Shown: positions 34,536 to 48,000 of the stretch, in pieces
Layout of the letters: every line of letters begins with the position of its first letter
Position numbering within the stretch: the stretch's first letter is position 1
Assembly: GCA_961205875.1 (NCBI GenBank)
Contig: OY540820.1
Span: forward strand, 10,602,001-10,666,000
Direction: 5' to 3'
DNA length: 64,000 bases
Source: Sialis fuliginosa
Lineage: Eukaryota > Arthropoda > Insecta > Megaloptera > Sialidae
Program-made: the position numbers and the translations under genes
The notes under the pieces: model-generated
The model's input: the letters and a program-made list of their open reading frames with translations, nothing else
Database searches by the model: none
Told to the model about the DNA's origin: nothing

Positions 34536-36338
34536 TATATATTTACATGAAACATTTTTATTTTTATATGGCCAATCTTACACTTTTCATTATTGTGAAT
34601 AACTCAAAATTTAGGCGATTTTAGAGTTACGTACCTCGAAATGAAAAAACGAAACCCTTATATAGGATCACTTTGTTGTCCATCTGTCTGTCCGTCAACA
34701 CCCTTTTTTTCTGCTATGCGGCCCAGAAGGTTCAAAAGGTTGAACACCTATGGTCATGACTCTCTATATAATTCCTATAATCCCGGCCAACCTGTTATGA
34801 TTGGCAAATACGCACATTACACATACTGCAAATTAAAAATCAACCACGAAGGAACTGTATGAAAAGGCCAAGCCATCAGACAAAAATGGATGAAGAAGAA
34901 TAATTAACCTATTCGCAGAATCTTAAACGTGAAAAAATATTAAAATAAAGTGAATTTTAAGTAAATAACACAAAAATAATTGAAAATGTTTGGAACTGTA
35001 AAACTACGATACTAAGAATATAATTTGTGCTAATGTTAATGTTAATTCTAAAAAGACTAATTAATTTAATGAAAAACATTTTATTGCTGATTAACATTCT
35101 AATTACAAACCACTATAACGATACTATGGTATTTATATGATAGTGAATATATTAAATTATATTATTAAATACAACTTTGTACAATTTATGTTTACCATAG
35201 ATATAAAATCTATTTCTCTAACAATTATATTTTAAAATAATTTATAATTCCTTGTCAATTTTCAAATGAAAATAATTAAAACATACGAACAAAATATGAG
35301 TATAAAGGAAATAAACTTTTTTGCAGATACACAAAATTAAAATTAATATTTATTTAGAAAATAAAAATAACTGAATAACTAAATTTAATAGTAGGTATTT
35401 ACTTTTCAATTAAACTTAATTATTTCTAATTAGATACAAAATTAAATAGCAAATTGTGTGAAAGTATATTTTATACTACATAGATGTAAATATAATTACT
35501 TAAAATCACTTAATAATAATATTTCTTCTTATTATATGTATTATACTTATAGGACAGTTTTATTATTATTTCCGAACCTTGATTTTTATTAATTTTTTTT
35601 AATTAACAAAACAAAATTGTGCATTTTAAATTTTCAATATTGAATCAATTGACTCATTTGGACAGCTTAATAATTATATAGTTTCTCGACATATTAATAA
35701 TTTTTATATTTGTTTATTTAATTTTTTTATTTTTCACATATGTTTATATTTATATCTCTACCTATTACCAGTATTTCAATTAAAATTTTTTACAATACAA
35801 ATAATAAAATAAATTAAATTTTGTAAAAGTTATTTTTTTTACCATTATTCTACTATTTAAATAAAAGTAAATATTTTTTGAAAGTAACAATTAGAGTGGT
35901 ATAATAATTTATTTCACAAACCAGAAGTCAAAATCAATTTTAACCTTAATTGCGTGTTTATTAATGTCACAATATAAATGTTTCATAATTTTTATGGACA
36001 CTCATATACACACGAGTAATAATATATCTACATGTACAATAGTTTACAAGTGCATAGTTTTTTTTTAAGTATTGTGTGCGAATTATGACCCTGTTTCTTT
36101 ATAACACTTAGAAAAATAAATTATATAAAATTCATTTTGTAATGCTGCGAAATATGCATGTATAATTTTTTGCAATTTCTCAAATTAAAGATTCAAATAA
36201 TTAATATTAAAAATATTCATTTCATTTCATTTTTTCATTCTATTTATTATCTATTATTAAAATTGTGTTTTTATTATAATTAGAGGCTCTACTCCCGGTG
36301 CTTCGTACTCTAACTCCGATATCATTAATATAAATATA
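34536..36338. other. Gene-free AT-rich DNA
   Basis: A CTGT-rich repeat block (about 34640-34710, CCCTTATATAGGATCACTTT then CCATCTGTCTGTCC) is typical insect transposon text. The 73-codon frame over it is not a gene. The rest holds nothing recognisable. Confidence 0.5.
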
Positions 36339-36599
36339 AGGTAGTGGCACCAGTCTTGGCAAGGACTCCAGTAATGGCACATTTTAAATTAAATGTACTG
36401 AATTAGAAATATGTGTTGATTTGATATTTTAATACTACTATTTCTGAATATTAATCTATATACATTTAACTGTCTTACAGCGTGATTTGATGACAATTGG
36501 CCAATAGGTTTCATAATGGTGGATATTCAAACTTATTATTAGTATAATTTATTTATTAATTATTGTATTATCATAGCAACTGCTTTACATTGTTTCAAA
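36339..36599 (-). repeat. MITE-A fragment (right half)
   Basis: AGGTAGTGGCACCAGTCTTG after a TA, then the family sequence to TTTACATTGTTTCAAA, where similarity ends abruptly. Confidence 0.75.
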
Positions 36600-37944
36600 G
36601 GGTATTACAAAGGGTAAGCATGCAAAAATGGCCCCCAAAGGCAATCAAACGTCGAGTAAGCCGTTTGAAAGCATACGGTAAAAAACATTTTTCTCAAAAT
36701 GTTGAATTGTTAGCCGCCATATTGGATGAGTTAGGGGGGGAAACGTGAATTTTCGTTTTTATATTTTTTCTAAGTTTCTATTATAAAACAAAATCTGAAA
36801 AAAATTATATAACTACTTTCGATCATTGTCATGTTCAAAATTTTTTTTTGAATATTTTCGTATGATAAAACTCAATTACTATCTCAGTTCTTTTATTTTA
36901 TAATAGTCACTTGGAGAGCTATTATTGTGAATTTAATTAGTAAATATATTACCACGATTGTATCTCACTGTGACAATGTATACAGGCTGATTCAGCAATG
37001 TCGTGCCAAACTTGAACAGTAAATTGAGAAAAATATTTTAAGCAAAAAACATTATATGATGTGTCCGAAAAATTTTTCGTGTGGGGGCTACAGCTATTTT
37101 TATTTATTATTTCTTACTCAATAACGGCACCTGTAGGGGGCCCCAAACAGTATTTTATTTTGTCCACCCCCTCTAACTCCATAATTAACTGGTTCAAAAA
37201 TTCTCAATAAATACTAAAGTCAACAATATTATTTTAAATTTTGAAAAAATAGGGAGAGGTGTCATAGAATTTGTTATTTTTATTTCCATATCTACGCATG
37301 TGGGGTGTCGAATATGTAGATCTCAATTAGTAGAATATGACATTATTTTAATATTTTTTTCTAACTCAAAAATACACCTGTAAAGGGCTCCAAACAGTCC
37401 ACGTAGTACGTACTTCGGAACCCTTATGACATACACCTGTATATATCTTGACATATTAATTATTATTATTAGAGCAGAAGTTGTAAAATATATTTTATTA
37501 TAAAGTATTTAAAAAAAACTGTATTAAAAATGCTAATAATATAGTAACAGTTGTATTTTATCTAGAGCTTGTTGTGACCTCTTTACCCTAGTTGGAATTT
37601 GTCAATAGTAACAACAAACATTTGAATAAAAAATCAATTTACGAAGGTCTTATGTATTGTCTTAATTAATTTTTTTCTAATTACGCTGACACAATTAACG
37701 AACGGTTGATTTTTTAAATAAAATCTAGATCTTAATAAATAAAGAGATTAAACATTAAAGTTTTCATTCATGTATTACTTTGAATAAATACCATTTTGGT
37801 AAAAACTTTTTGCATCATCTCTGTTGGTTTAAAATTATATTATACATATTAATATTTTTTTAAATCGCCATTAAACAAGATTATTTTCTAAATAGTTTTG
37901 CTTTCGCAATATCGAAGATACGAGAAGCTTTGTGATCGTTTTAG
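36600..37944. other. Gene-free DNA
   Basis: A 61-codon frame spans 36563-36748, partly in MITE-A. Its second half (KWPPKAIKRRVSRLKAYGKK) is basic, but it resembles no family I know. Otherwise AT-rich sequence. Confidence 0.45.
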
Positions 37945-38190
37945 ATTGAGACAAAAAAAATGTTCTCCGATTTCAAAATTTTAAATTGATCTTTCCGTTT
38001 CACGTCAAGACAAACACTTTTCGTTCCGTGTCTGTCTGTCTGTGTGTCCGTCCGTCCGTCCGTCCGTCCCCTGAATCCTTGTCACATGCATAACTCATGA
38101 ACCACTGAACCGATATTATTGAAAGTTGGTCGTATGGTTGGGTCTGGCTTGAGGACGTTCCTATTTCAAAATCATCAAATTTGTGTGTAA
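37945..38190 (+). repeat. Dispersed CTGT/CCGT-rich repeat, copy 2
   Basis: Same block as 6825-7020 (CCGATTTCAAAATTTTAA, CATAACTCATGAACCACTGA, GGGTCTGGCTTGAGGACG) with an expanded (GTCC)n run at about 38046-38070. Confidence 0.6.
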
Positions 38191-39569
38191 GGAATAGGGG
38201 TGACATCCCAAAATATTAATTTTTCCTGGCACTTTACACCTTTATAATCGGGCCAACCTCCCCAATAAGATAAAAACAAAAAATTCAATAGGAATAATAT
38301 TCTGAACGACTGCGCTACTTTGTTCTGGTCTAATAAAGAATTCGTGAAAGTCCAAAATCTTAAATTACATTTTTGAAATATCTTGGAAAATTAAAGTACA
38401 TAGTACAATAAATTATTTAAAACAAATGTTTTTTTTAACGACAAAATCCACGAACTTCAAACTGGTATCCTATTTTCCTATATCTCAACATGATTATGAT
38501 ATAAAAAATCATAAATATAAAGGTGCGGGATCCACTGATGGAACTATGAGAAACTTTCTGTTGACAAATGTTGACGAATTTTGTTTTCAGAGATTCATGT
38601 CAACAAGTAGTTAAACTTTTTATCTACACTCAAGGTAATGTCATGAGGGACATTTAGTTTTGTTTCTGGTTGCCACGGTTTTGCATTGTTGCATTACCAA
38701 ACTGTATCTACTGCATGGTGGAAATATACGCTTAAAAAAAGACATTCTTTAAATTTCTGGTACAATCCACCAGAAATTCTATGAATCAACCAATCAAAGC
38801 TCGTTGATAACTGTTTTTGGTTAGTCGTGAACAGAAATCCCATAAATAACTAAAATTGATTTTATAAATAGTTATATAAAATGTTCTTGAATGCTGTTTC
38901 ATCAGTGGAACACTAAAAAATTTGTAAAAAGTAAATTCAAATAAAATAAAACAGATTTTTTTATAAATATATATAACACAGAATTGCAATATTGTTACAG
39001 ATTTTTCACCTTAACCCAATAAATATCATAAAATTCTTTGAATAGTATTCACATTATGTGTCCGTTCAAAGACTTACATAATCTTGCAATTATTACCGTT
39101 TATGAAGAAAACAAATGCTCTTGGCCTTGATTACGTATTTAATAACAAAAAAGTAATTTTAAACATAAAGCTAATGTAATGGTATATATATTGTGGAGAC
39201 AGAAAAACCGTTTTGTAACAGTTACATAAATGAAAGTAAATATAAAAATATTACTGGAACTGTGAAGGTATTGTCGCAAACATTTTATAAAATTGTTTAA
39301 ATAACTTTCACGGTAGTCAGTAGCCATCTATACATTTTTTTGTAGTAGGGTTGTATTTATGTGTATAGAATTTGTCAGTCTATGTTAAATGTTAATGTTA
39401 GAAATCATAGAGACAAGATAGAGGTTGCTGATGAGCCGAATATAGCTTGTTTTAACGAACAAAGTGGCCGGAATAAAAAATCAAACAATAATACAATAAT
39501 TATGATATAATGATATAACATTTTATTAACAAAAATTTTAATAGAAACAATCATATCATAACACAATTT
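38191..39569. other. Gene-free AT-rich DNA
   Basis: The short open frames (60-68 codons) show no motif or splice context. Nothing else seen. Confidence 0.5.
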
Positions 39570-39570
39570 T

Positions 39571-39842
39571 AGGGCCGTAACTACAGGTTCGGGGGCCCCG
39601 GAGAAAGAAGTGACCGAGAGGCCCCCCAGAATATGAAAAATTGAAGACCTTTTTTACCTTACTTGGAAATGTAACACTTATTTGTGATTTTTAGATTTTA
39701 ATTACCTTTTTTTGGTCGACAATCTGGTAATTAAAATCTAAATCACAAATAAGTATAATATTTTCAAAATCTAAATAAAAATAAAAGTTTTACGCTGCCG
39801 CGGGGGCCCCGTGGCACTGCCCCGGTGGTAGTTACGGCTCTG
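39571..39842. mobile_element. hAT-like MITE with GGGCCGTAACTAC termini
   Basis: AGGGCCGTAACTACAGGTTC with GGGGGCCCCGG at the left pairs with CGGGGGCCCCGTGGCAC and GGTGGTAGTTACGGCTCTG at the right. Flanks CACAATTT and TACAATTG are a plausible but imperfect 8-bp duplication. The interior contains a hairpin at about 39676-39752 (ACTTATTTGTGATTTTTAGA against its inverse). The same terminus is seen alone at 25425-25472. Confidence 0.65.
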
Positions 39843-40054
39843 TACAATTGCATATAATTTTTGTTTGAAATTTTTGTTTTGTTTATTAACAAATACAAAG
39901 AAGATTTCTTTTAAACAAAAAAAGTGTAGAATTTTGTTTTCTACATTATTGTCATTACACATTTTGAAGGTTGCATTATGGTTTTTGAAATATAACAAAA
40001 AAATATTTTGGATGTTTCGCGGGCTATAACTAGCAAACTATGAGTTTTTTGAAA
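39843..40054. other. Short gene-free spacer
   Basis: Nothing recognised. Confidence 0.4.
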
Positions 40055-40229
40055 TGATAAAATTATTTTATTATACGGTCAGATAGTCGCCAACTGTGTT
40101 ATAATAAGTTGTAGTATCACAACACTACTCTAAATTCCATAGCTAATCCATAGATACTTACACCGAATTAATACCCCATTTGAAAGTGCTTGTAAGCTTG
40201 CAAAATTAGCTTCTTTATAATACCGGACA
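40055..40229 (+). repeat. MITE-C fragment (right half)
   Basis: Matches about 49920-50092, ending TTCTTTATAATACCGGACA. The left terminus is missing. Confidence 0.7.
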
Positions 40230-40731
40230 TTATTTTAACAAAAACCGTATTCTATTAAAAATATTTGATCTAATCTATTTGTGCTTATTAAAAAAATATT
40301 CATACACATAATTAATTTTTTTGTTTAAAAAATAATATGAAAAAACTATGTAGTTAATTTCACGCAATTTTCACGTTATAAAATTACTTTTTTGTAGGTT
40401 TAACTTGAATACATTTTTAAAGGTCAAATAAAAAATATCGGGATTAAACAAAAAGTTTCAGACTTTTAGTAAATAATGATAATAGAAAAAGTACCTTATA
40501 TCTTGTATTTGGTAATCTCTATTTTTATTTACAGTACTTGAAAACTTTTCATTTCTTGTTTAAAAATTTGTTTATATTATTTATATGTTTACAAAGCAAA
40601 AACCAGTATATTTAAATAACTTTGGCGGATACAGGATACTGTATCTTCAGTGTTTTCCTTCAAGAAAACACAAATATATTTTAATTTGCATTTTGTCAAA
40701 AAGATATACTACATTACCTATTCGTATAATA
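40230..40731. other. Gene-free AT-rich DNA
   Basis: Nothing recognised. Confidence 0.45.
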
Positions 40732-40990
40732 AGGTACTGGCACAGTTATGGCCGCTACAAGAGCAAAGTTTACTGTTTTTGTGATTGACGGGCTTCTTTT
40801 TGTAATTCTCATGAACTCATGTTACTAATAAAACAAGTAACTTTTAATTTAATCAATTTAATTACCAAAGTCCGCATATATAGTTTGTTTTTTAAATTAT
40901 AGCCTTTTGTTTTGTTCATGTTTTTTCTCCAGTAATGGATATGGTAAAACCAGTAATGAGCACGCAGTGATGGACACTTGCTATTGATTT
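40732..40990 (+). repeat. MITE-A fragment (left half)
   Basis: AGGTACTGGCACAGTTATGG after TA, then the family sequence to GATGGACACTTGCTATTGAT, where it stops. Confidence 0.75.
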
Positions 40991-41828
40991 ACAATTCTCT
41001 AGATATTTAATAAACACTAATTTTAGGCAAAAGACTGTAGCTCCCTCACGAAGAATTTCCGGACATAAGTTCACTAAGGTTTTTTGTTTAAAATTACATT
41101 CTCGATCTACTGTTAATTTTTTTACACTAGTTGTAAATCACTCTGTATATAACCCTTAATTAATTAGTTTAAAATATTTTCATCGTTTGTTTATTGAAAC
41201 ATTATTTTTCTTGATTGTTAACTGAGCACAGTTAATCTATTTGACCTTTGAAACTCATATGTAATTGTGTCAAAGCTCTATGCTAATGATAATTTTCTTT
41301 TGATTAATGTGTATATAGTATATAGGTATATTTTTTAGTCTATTCCTTGAACTAATGTGGTAAATCTACTATAAATAAATGTGTAATTTGCAGGATATAA
41401 TTTACGTGTCAAAATTATTAATGATTAAAAGATTACGTCAAAGAAGTTAGAGATCATATATTAATTATTCACAAGATATAAACAATTTTATAAACATTAA
41501 TGATCTGTAACGTAATTAAAAATAAAAACTAAGAATACGCACCTGTTCGTGCGAAATATGGTAAATAACTATATAAAAAATATTTTAATATACACAAACA
41601 ATGAATATACTTTATTTAAATTAATTACCATTATTTATAGATAAATATATTTTTCATATCATTAAAGATATGTGGGTTATAGATAAGTTCAAGAACAAAT
41701 ATTTCATGACTGATTTATTTTTAATTATTTTGTTAAAAATTAACTATTTTGTTATGTTATAATGGGAAGGTTGAATGTGACTAATATTTTGTTAATATTA
41801 AATTCCATACATAACAATTGAAGACTTA
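40991..41828. other. Gene-free AT-rich DNA
   Basis: Nothing recognised. Confidence 0.5.
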
Positions 41829-41946
41829 AGGTCGATCTAGACTATCATGCCAGTCCCGGTCCGGTCTCGCTCCAGTCAAATGTATACTGAATATTTGACT
41901 GGAGCGACACCGTACCGAGACCGGCACGATAGTCTGGACCGACCCT
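41829..41946. mobile_element. Very short (about 118 bp) palindromic MITE
   Basis: AGGTCGATCTAGACTATCAT pairs with inverted ATAGTCTGGACCGACCCT, and GCTCCAGTCAAAT with ATTTGACTGGAGC at the core. Flanked by TA (or TTA) on both sides. Much more GC-rich than the surroundings. Confidence 0.7.
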
Positions 41947-42129
41947 TATACCTAGTGATAAACCAAACTTCATTTACATAATTATTCATTAATTTTACGA
42001 ATACTGAATTTCTTAAGCGTAATTAATAAATGTATATTTAATTTTATTGCAAAAGAAACCAAATTATTAACGAATTTCTCGAAACTGAATCTTTTTGTTT
42101 ATCGAAGTTTACCTATGTACATATATTTA
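41947..42129. other. Short gene-free spacer
   Basis: Nothing recognised. Confidence 0.4.
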
Positions 42130-42132
42130 CAT

Positions 42133-43655
42133 TAACCCATTAACGCCCGTCGTACATACTTGTGTACACCTCATTTTATAATTCGTGTTGCTTTTTACAC
42201 AGAGAGAAAAGTCATGATAATTTTTATACAGAAAATCTTAGAAAAATTACTGTGCTCTCTTATAATGCGTGCGCAATCGACGATACAAGTAAAAAATATT
42301 TATACATCCATATAAAAATTATCAGTGCTTACATTATATAAATTGCTTTTTTACCACGGTAAAAATTACGGTGCTAGCATGGTAATATTTGGAATGCTGT
42401 ATCAGAAAACTGCCTTACCGATTCAATAAAATTTCTATAGCTTATTATTATTTTTTTCAAACAGAAAGGTAAAAACAATAAAAAGCAATTTCATTTTAAG
42501 AAAGTTATCGATTTATTTATATAATATACATTGTTTTGAATTTTACAATTAATAATAGTTTACAAATATAGTTGTAGAACAATTTACATAAAGATATGAC
42601 AACCAATACATGTGCTAAGAGACCGATTCACAGAACAAATTAAATATAAAATAACGTATTTTCAATATCTAAAATCTAAACTAACCTATATCTGTCAAAA
42701 CTTATTTTACAAATAAAACTTCTAAAAATAACACATTAAAACCGAACAAAACATTATTGTAAAACATTTATCACCCACTTTCATTTAAAATTCGCACAAA
42801 ACAATAATTTTAATAAAATAAAAACAATCATAGCCATTTTGAATCTAAATATGCTACACGTCCCGCTTTAAATATTATTCACAACACTTATAAACACTTT
42901 TGAATATAATTTAAAATATAATACTTTAAAATCACGATAACATAGAAAAATATCTTTAAAATAGAAAACACTACACAATTACAATATGTACTTTTAAAAC
43001 AAATATACATTCCAATACAAGTATGTAACTGTCAGCTTATACGCCGTCGGAAGATCGAAAATAGCCGACTGTACCCGAACCTTACTACCTTGTTTATGCT
43101 GATAGTAAAATTTGCTTTATATCCTAACTTTCTATTAATATATATCGAAAACCATAAATCTGAGATCTAGACATGATGCGTATGATTTTTAGAGAATCGT
43201 TTTACAAACAAAATAAAACCATACATACATCTCCACGATAAACAGTTAATGAGATATCACATTTTTAGTTTTTGCGTTTTCAACATAATTGGTATCTTCT
43301 GTCTTTTTCTTTCTTTCTGCTTTTGCCAGATATCTTTGAAATATCATTGAATTTTATAAGTCAGTATTGTAAAATTTATCAGACCGCCTAATAATTTACA
43401 TCAACTTAAATAGCATTTTTTTTAAGAAAAACAATTAAAAAATACAAATTTGTCGAGATAGGAACTTTTTACTGTGCTGTTTTATAAATTTCGCTGGCCT
43501 GTATTTTAAAAAATAATATTGTGTCCTTTACTTTTTATATTATGAATTTTAATTTTTCTTATTTTACCGTATAAAATTGACCATATTCGACTTTCGCACA
43601 TCGTTTATAGTGCAGAGCACAGTAATTTTTCTAAGATTTTTCTCTCCGTGTATGG
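42133..43655. mobile_element. Possible piggyBac-like remnant with inverted internal repeats
   Basis: TTAACCCATTAACGCCCGTC at 42133 looks like a TTAA site followed by a piggyBac-type CCC terminus. Inside, CTTAGAAAAATTACTGTGCT (about 42228) recurs inverted as AGCACAGTAATTTTTCTAAG (about 43616). No matching GGG-TTAA end was found with confidence and no transposase frame remains. Confidence 0.4.
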
Positions 43656-44870
43656 ATATTAATTCACAATATTTCCTTAAAAATCAGATGCGAGTAGTGC
43701 AACAAACAAAATCTGTTAACGTTATTAGTTTCATGAGTGTTTTAATTGCTGTGAATTATTTGTATATGAATAGAGACATGTGATATGCTAATATATTTTA
43801 TCCAACTGAAGCATGTGATTTTGAATTTTGTTGAAATCATATGGAATAACTTAAATATTATAACTTGATTTTTAAATCTTATTTATAAAAAAAAAATGAT
43901 ATCAGAAAAGCAGTCTCACACAAAATAGACTACGTATCTGCCAAATTTACTCGCTCGAATGCACGCCGTTTTCTAAATATAAAAAAAAGTTTTTGTTGTA
44001 ATATTTAGTTAAATATATTGTATGTACTTAATTTCATTTAAAAAAAAATTCTCTTGATGGAATGACCCAATGACCCATACAGCTGTCAACACGTTAAATC
44101 ACAAGTTTAATTTATTCATCTAGATATGGAATATGAGTACCAGTAATGCATTCATGAGTATTCTAGATTTTTAGAAAGAGTTTAAGACGTTTTAGTACGC
44201 AGGTCTCGAAAAAACTAGTGTATTTTAAATGGGAAAATCATTGTAATGGCTAATTTTTAAGATAGAGGGCTGAAACTTTTTCTACATTTTTTAAAATTAT
44301 TTGGGGGGCGGCCCAGTCAAAATTTGGCTCAACCTCATTTAAGGACCACCCTAGTATACATATAGTACACTTATACATTAGTATATATTTGCTAGTCCGG
44401 GTTATTTTTTTCGAATTCTCCGGTTCAAAATCTATAAGAATCAATCATAAAATTCCTTGCCCCCTTAATTTCATGTCAAAATGCTTCCTTTACTGGACTA
44501 TACGTACTATTTCATATATATGTTTAAATTCAGTTTACAGGATATGTAAAGTTGTTTTTGTGCAATATACCTACCTCTATTAATAACTTGGACATTTTTA
44601 CTAGTCACTTGGATATAAGATAAAATCAATAAGATTGTACAGACACTTTATTTGTTATTGCACTTTGTGTTTATTTTTATTTTTTTGATGTTTTGAATTA
44701 CACTGCAATGATGTTATCTTTTTAAAAAACAAGCAACTTTTTGAATCTTTGAAAGACTAAAAAAATACGTGTCAAAATTAATTTGAAACGATAATAAAAG
44801 AAGATTTCGTAATTTAAAAACAGTCAGTGTAGGGGATATACAATTATGAGAAGGGAATTTTTTTACTTAA
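43656..44870. other. Gene-free DNA downstream of the P-protein gene
   Basis: No gene recognised; short open frames of 64-68 codons only. Confidence 0.5.
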
Positions 44871-44873
44871 GAA

Positions 44874-44879
44874 TTTATT
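44874..44879 (-). terminator. Candidate poly(A) signal of the P-protein gene
   Basis: AATAAA on the minus strand about 105 bases after the stop codon at 44983. It is plausible by position, but AATAAA is common in AT-rich DNA. Confidence 0.35.
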
Positions 44880-44982
44880 ATTCTTTAATAAATCTTTAAA
44901 ACAATTCATTATAATAAAAATTATATAATATAATATATCTATATAAATATTTCATAATAAAAACTATACATAGTTCATAATT

Positions 44983-45070
44983 TTAATAATTCCATCCAAT
45001 AACTACATGAGCTATCATTAGATACAATGTAACTACACACATACTGCTCAGCATGATCGGGAAACCAAGT
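44983..45070 (-). CDS. Oca2: P protein exon 15 (last)
   Basis: Residues 746-774 and the TAA stop. [20 protein letters not shown] is the last span, and the protein ends HVVIGWNY, as is typical for the family. Acceptor ATTTCCAG. Confidence 0.96.
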
Positions 45071-48000
45071 CTGGAAATATTAAATTACGTTAATTTGTAA
45101 TTAACAATGTTACGTTAATATCAATGTATTATTGTTATTAATTAATAATAGATACTAATTGCAAATAATTATTCTGCAGATAATTGAGGGGTATGCAGCA
45201 ACAAGGAATTAACTCCAGTTTTTATAATTTGTGGGAAAATAGAAAAAAACTGTTAAAAAAATGGAGATTGTATTTAAATCGCCTTTGTCTTCGTCCAATT
45301 ATTTGTCACCTACCACTTCATGTTTTGGCCAAATTCCATTGAGAAATTCGTCAAATTCGCAATTCTAGTGTCAATTTTATTCTGGAGTTAACTCCTTTTT
45401 GGCCCAAATAGTTGAAAATTATTTTCTTTTTAAAGTAAGGAAGTATTGAATAAGAACAATTTTCAAGAAAATTGATTTATTTTAAAAAGAACACAGTAAC
45501 GAGTGTACTATCTAAATTCTAAGCCAAAAAAAAGAGTCAGCTTCTGGAGTTAACTCCATTTTGACCCAAGCGAATGAATTCTAGCGGATACCTTGAGAAC
45601 TATCAACGGTAGGTAACTCTTTGTTGAACCAAACAAAAGAATGATTTTTTTCCCCCAAGAAACAGTTGTTAACTCTGTTTGGCCTAAAAATGGAGTTAAC
45701 TCGTTGTTGCTGCATTGTTAAATAAAGTTATGTAAGTCAATTGTGGTTTTCCTTTAATAGGTTATACAGAAGAATTCAGAGGATAGAGCGACTAACTTCA
45801 AAACAGGAATTTAACCCAAGTTTTTTTTTGTTACCGATATTGCTGATTTTTCTGTCGTCAATTCATACCTATCTATGTATACTAAAACTCCAGAACGTTG
45901 GTAATTGCATTGTTGATGTATTCAGTCCAATACTCGAAAATAAGTATGATTTCAAACCCATTCGAATTAAAATAATCTTACAGCAACGCAAAATCTTAAC
46001 AAAAGCGCTCTGACATATACATATGTAACGCTTGACACTATTGGGTTAATAAGTATATAAATAAGTATAGTATAAAAAATATTTTTTTTCTGAAGGACGC
46101 AAATAATTTTGTAGAATATATGTATAACTATATAGCTTCTGAAAGATTCAATATTCAAAATATGATTTTACCGGAATAAAACATATAGTTTTAAATGAGT
46201 TTTTTTTTCGCTTGTATTTTTTAAGTTAGTACAAAAATGTGAATTTATGTAATGCTGTAATTTTTATAATGTCAACGTGCAATGGTGACTAATCAATCCT
46301 ATCACGGGCCCTATGCTAGAATTTTGTGCTGTTGACGCGCCTGAACCCAGGATCCCAGGCTAGACCCCTGTCAGCCCTCTCTTTGTGGAGTACTGAGGTC
46401 ACAATTTAAAAATAATGTAACATTGTAACATAGCACCAAAAAACATTTTTTGTTCGTAAATTTTGAATTAAAGTGTATTAAAAATAAACAACAGAATGAT
46501 TTAAAGTTCTTTGACTTTTTATTATAGTTTTAATAATGATATAAGAGACTAGGATTCATAATAATTATAGTAAAAAACATGTTTTTAAAACAAAAACAAA
46601 ACAAAATATCGTACGTGGGTATACCATGACTCATGAAAATAATATGTGATTTAAGAAGTGTTTATATTATATGATAATATAATATTATTTATGTCACAAC
46701 GTAATTAAATAAAAATTGTAATGTACGTACTTGAAAAATTCAATAAAAGTAAATCTGTAACCATGTTGTTCTGCAACTCCAGCGCAAATAACATTGGCAG
46801 ATGCTCCAAATAATGTACCATTGCCTATAAAAATACACGTAAATTAATATTATACTTTAGAGAAAAGTTTAAAAAACAAAAAAATATACAGTATTGTGCA
46901 AATTAATGGAATCATTGGCAATTATTATGGTAAAACCGTTTATTGCTTGTAAAATAATATTTTTCCAAAATTATGTAACTACCATTATGCTAATTAATAG
47001 GAAATATATCCCTCTTTGGCTCCAATAACTGCTTTTACTCATTTTGGCATGGACTCCACTAGTTTTTGACAGTTTTCAGAGATTCTCTCATCCTGACATC
47101 AAACCTGAATGACCGCTTCTATCATCTTTATTTTTGTAGTGCAGTCGATTTTGTACAGTCTAGCTTTGCAAATGGCTTATAAATTCTCAATCGGGTGAAT
47201 TCCCGGGCCAATCTAGAACAGTTATTTCCTTATCCTGGAAATATTTCAATATTTCCTTCGACTGAGGCAGGGAGCAGAGTCTTGTTGAAGAATTACTCCT
47301 CCTTGGGGTTGGCACATTTCAAGTTCTTTGTTCAAATAATATTCCAACATCGATTTGTATTTTTGGCTGTTCTTACCCCCAAAACATTGTATACAAAAAA
47401 TGAAAAACATCAGAATGATTCCATTAATTTGCATAATATACATAAATACTGTATTTTGATCTAAAAAAACTAATAAGATTTTTTTAAATTTTGCTAGTTT
47501 TCTTTTTTTGTTTAAATTAATAAAATAGAATTAATGAAGAAACGAAATTAAAAAATCGACGAAAACTGGTGTTAAACGATTTGTTATCTTAAATGCCATT
47601 ACTATCATTTAGAAATCCGAAGTTTTTTCGTTGCTGAATATTGAACACATGTTAACATAAAAACAATTTACTAGAAGTATCAATCAGTTTGTTTTGAAAA
47701 ATATTTACCACGTTTCTGTAATTAATTTTATTAAAGAAACATATCTTCATTTAATTTATTATACATACAAACTAGTACAAAGGTAATATAATTATTGTCA
47801 TTGACGTATTACCATGAAATGTTTTTGTGTTTCCCTATTGAATCATCGTTATAGATACAGATATAGAATAATTGATAAAGATTCAACATTATAAGTGTTT
47901 TTGCTGTTACAATCAGTTGATTCATACCAAAAATAGTAAAGCTTGGTATCAATATAATAATAATAATAATAATAATACAATAGATTATACATATAAAGAA

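Noticed and set aside
34641..34862. 73-codon frame starting MKKRNPYIGSLCC
   Set aside because: The underlying DNA is a CTGT-rich repeat block common in insect transposon debris, not a coding gene.
36563..36748. 61-codon frame with a basic segment
   Set aside because: Begins inside the MITE-A fragment, is short and resembles no known family.
45741..46158. 90- and 63-codon frames in P-protein intron 14
   Set aside because: No motif, on opposite strands, overlapping, and lying between an intronic element and ordinary AT-rich sequence.
47195..47464. 89-codon plus-strand frame
   Set aside because: Antisense to the Tc1 transposase remnant, which is recognisable on the minus strand.
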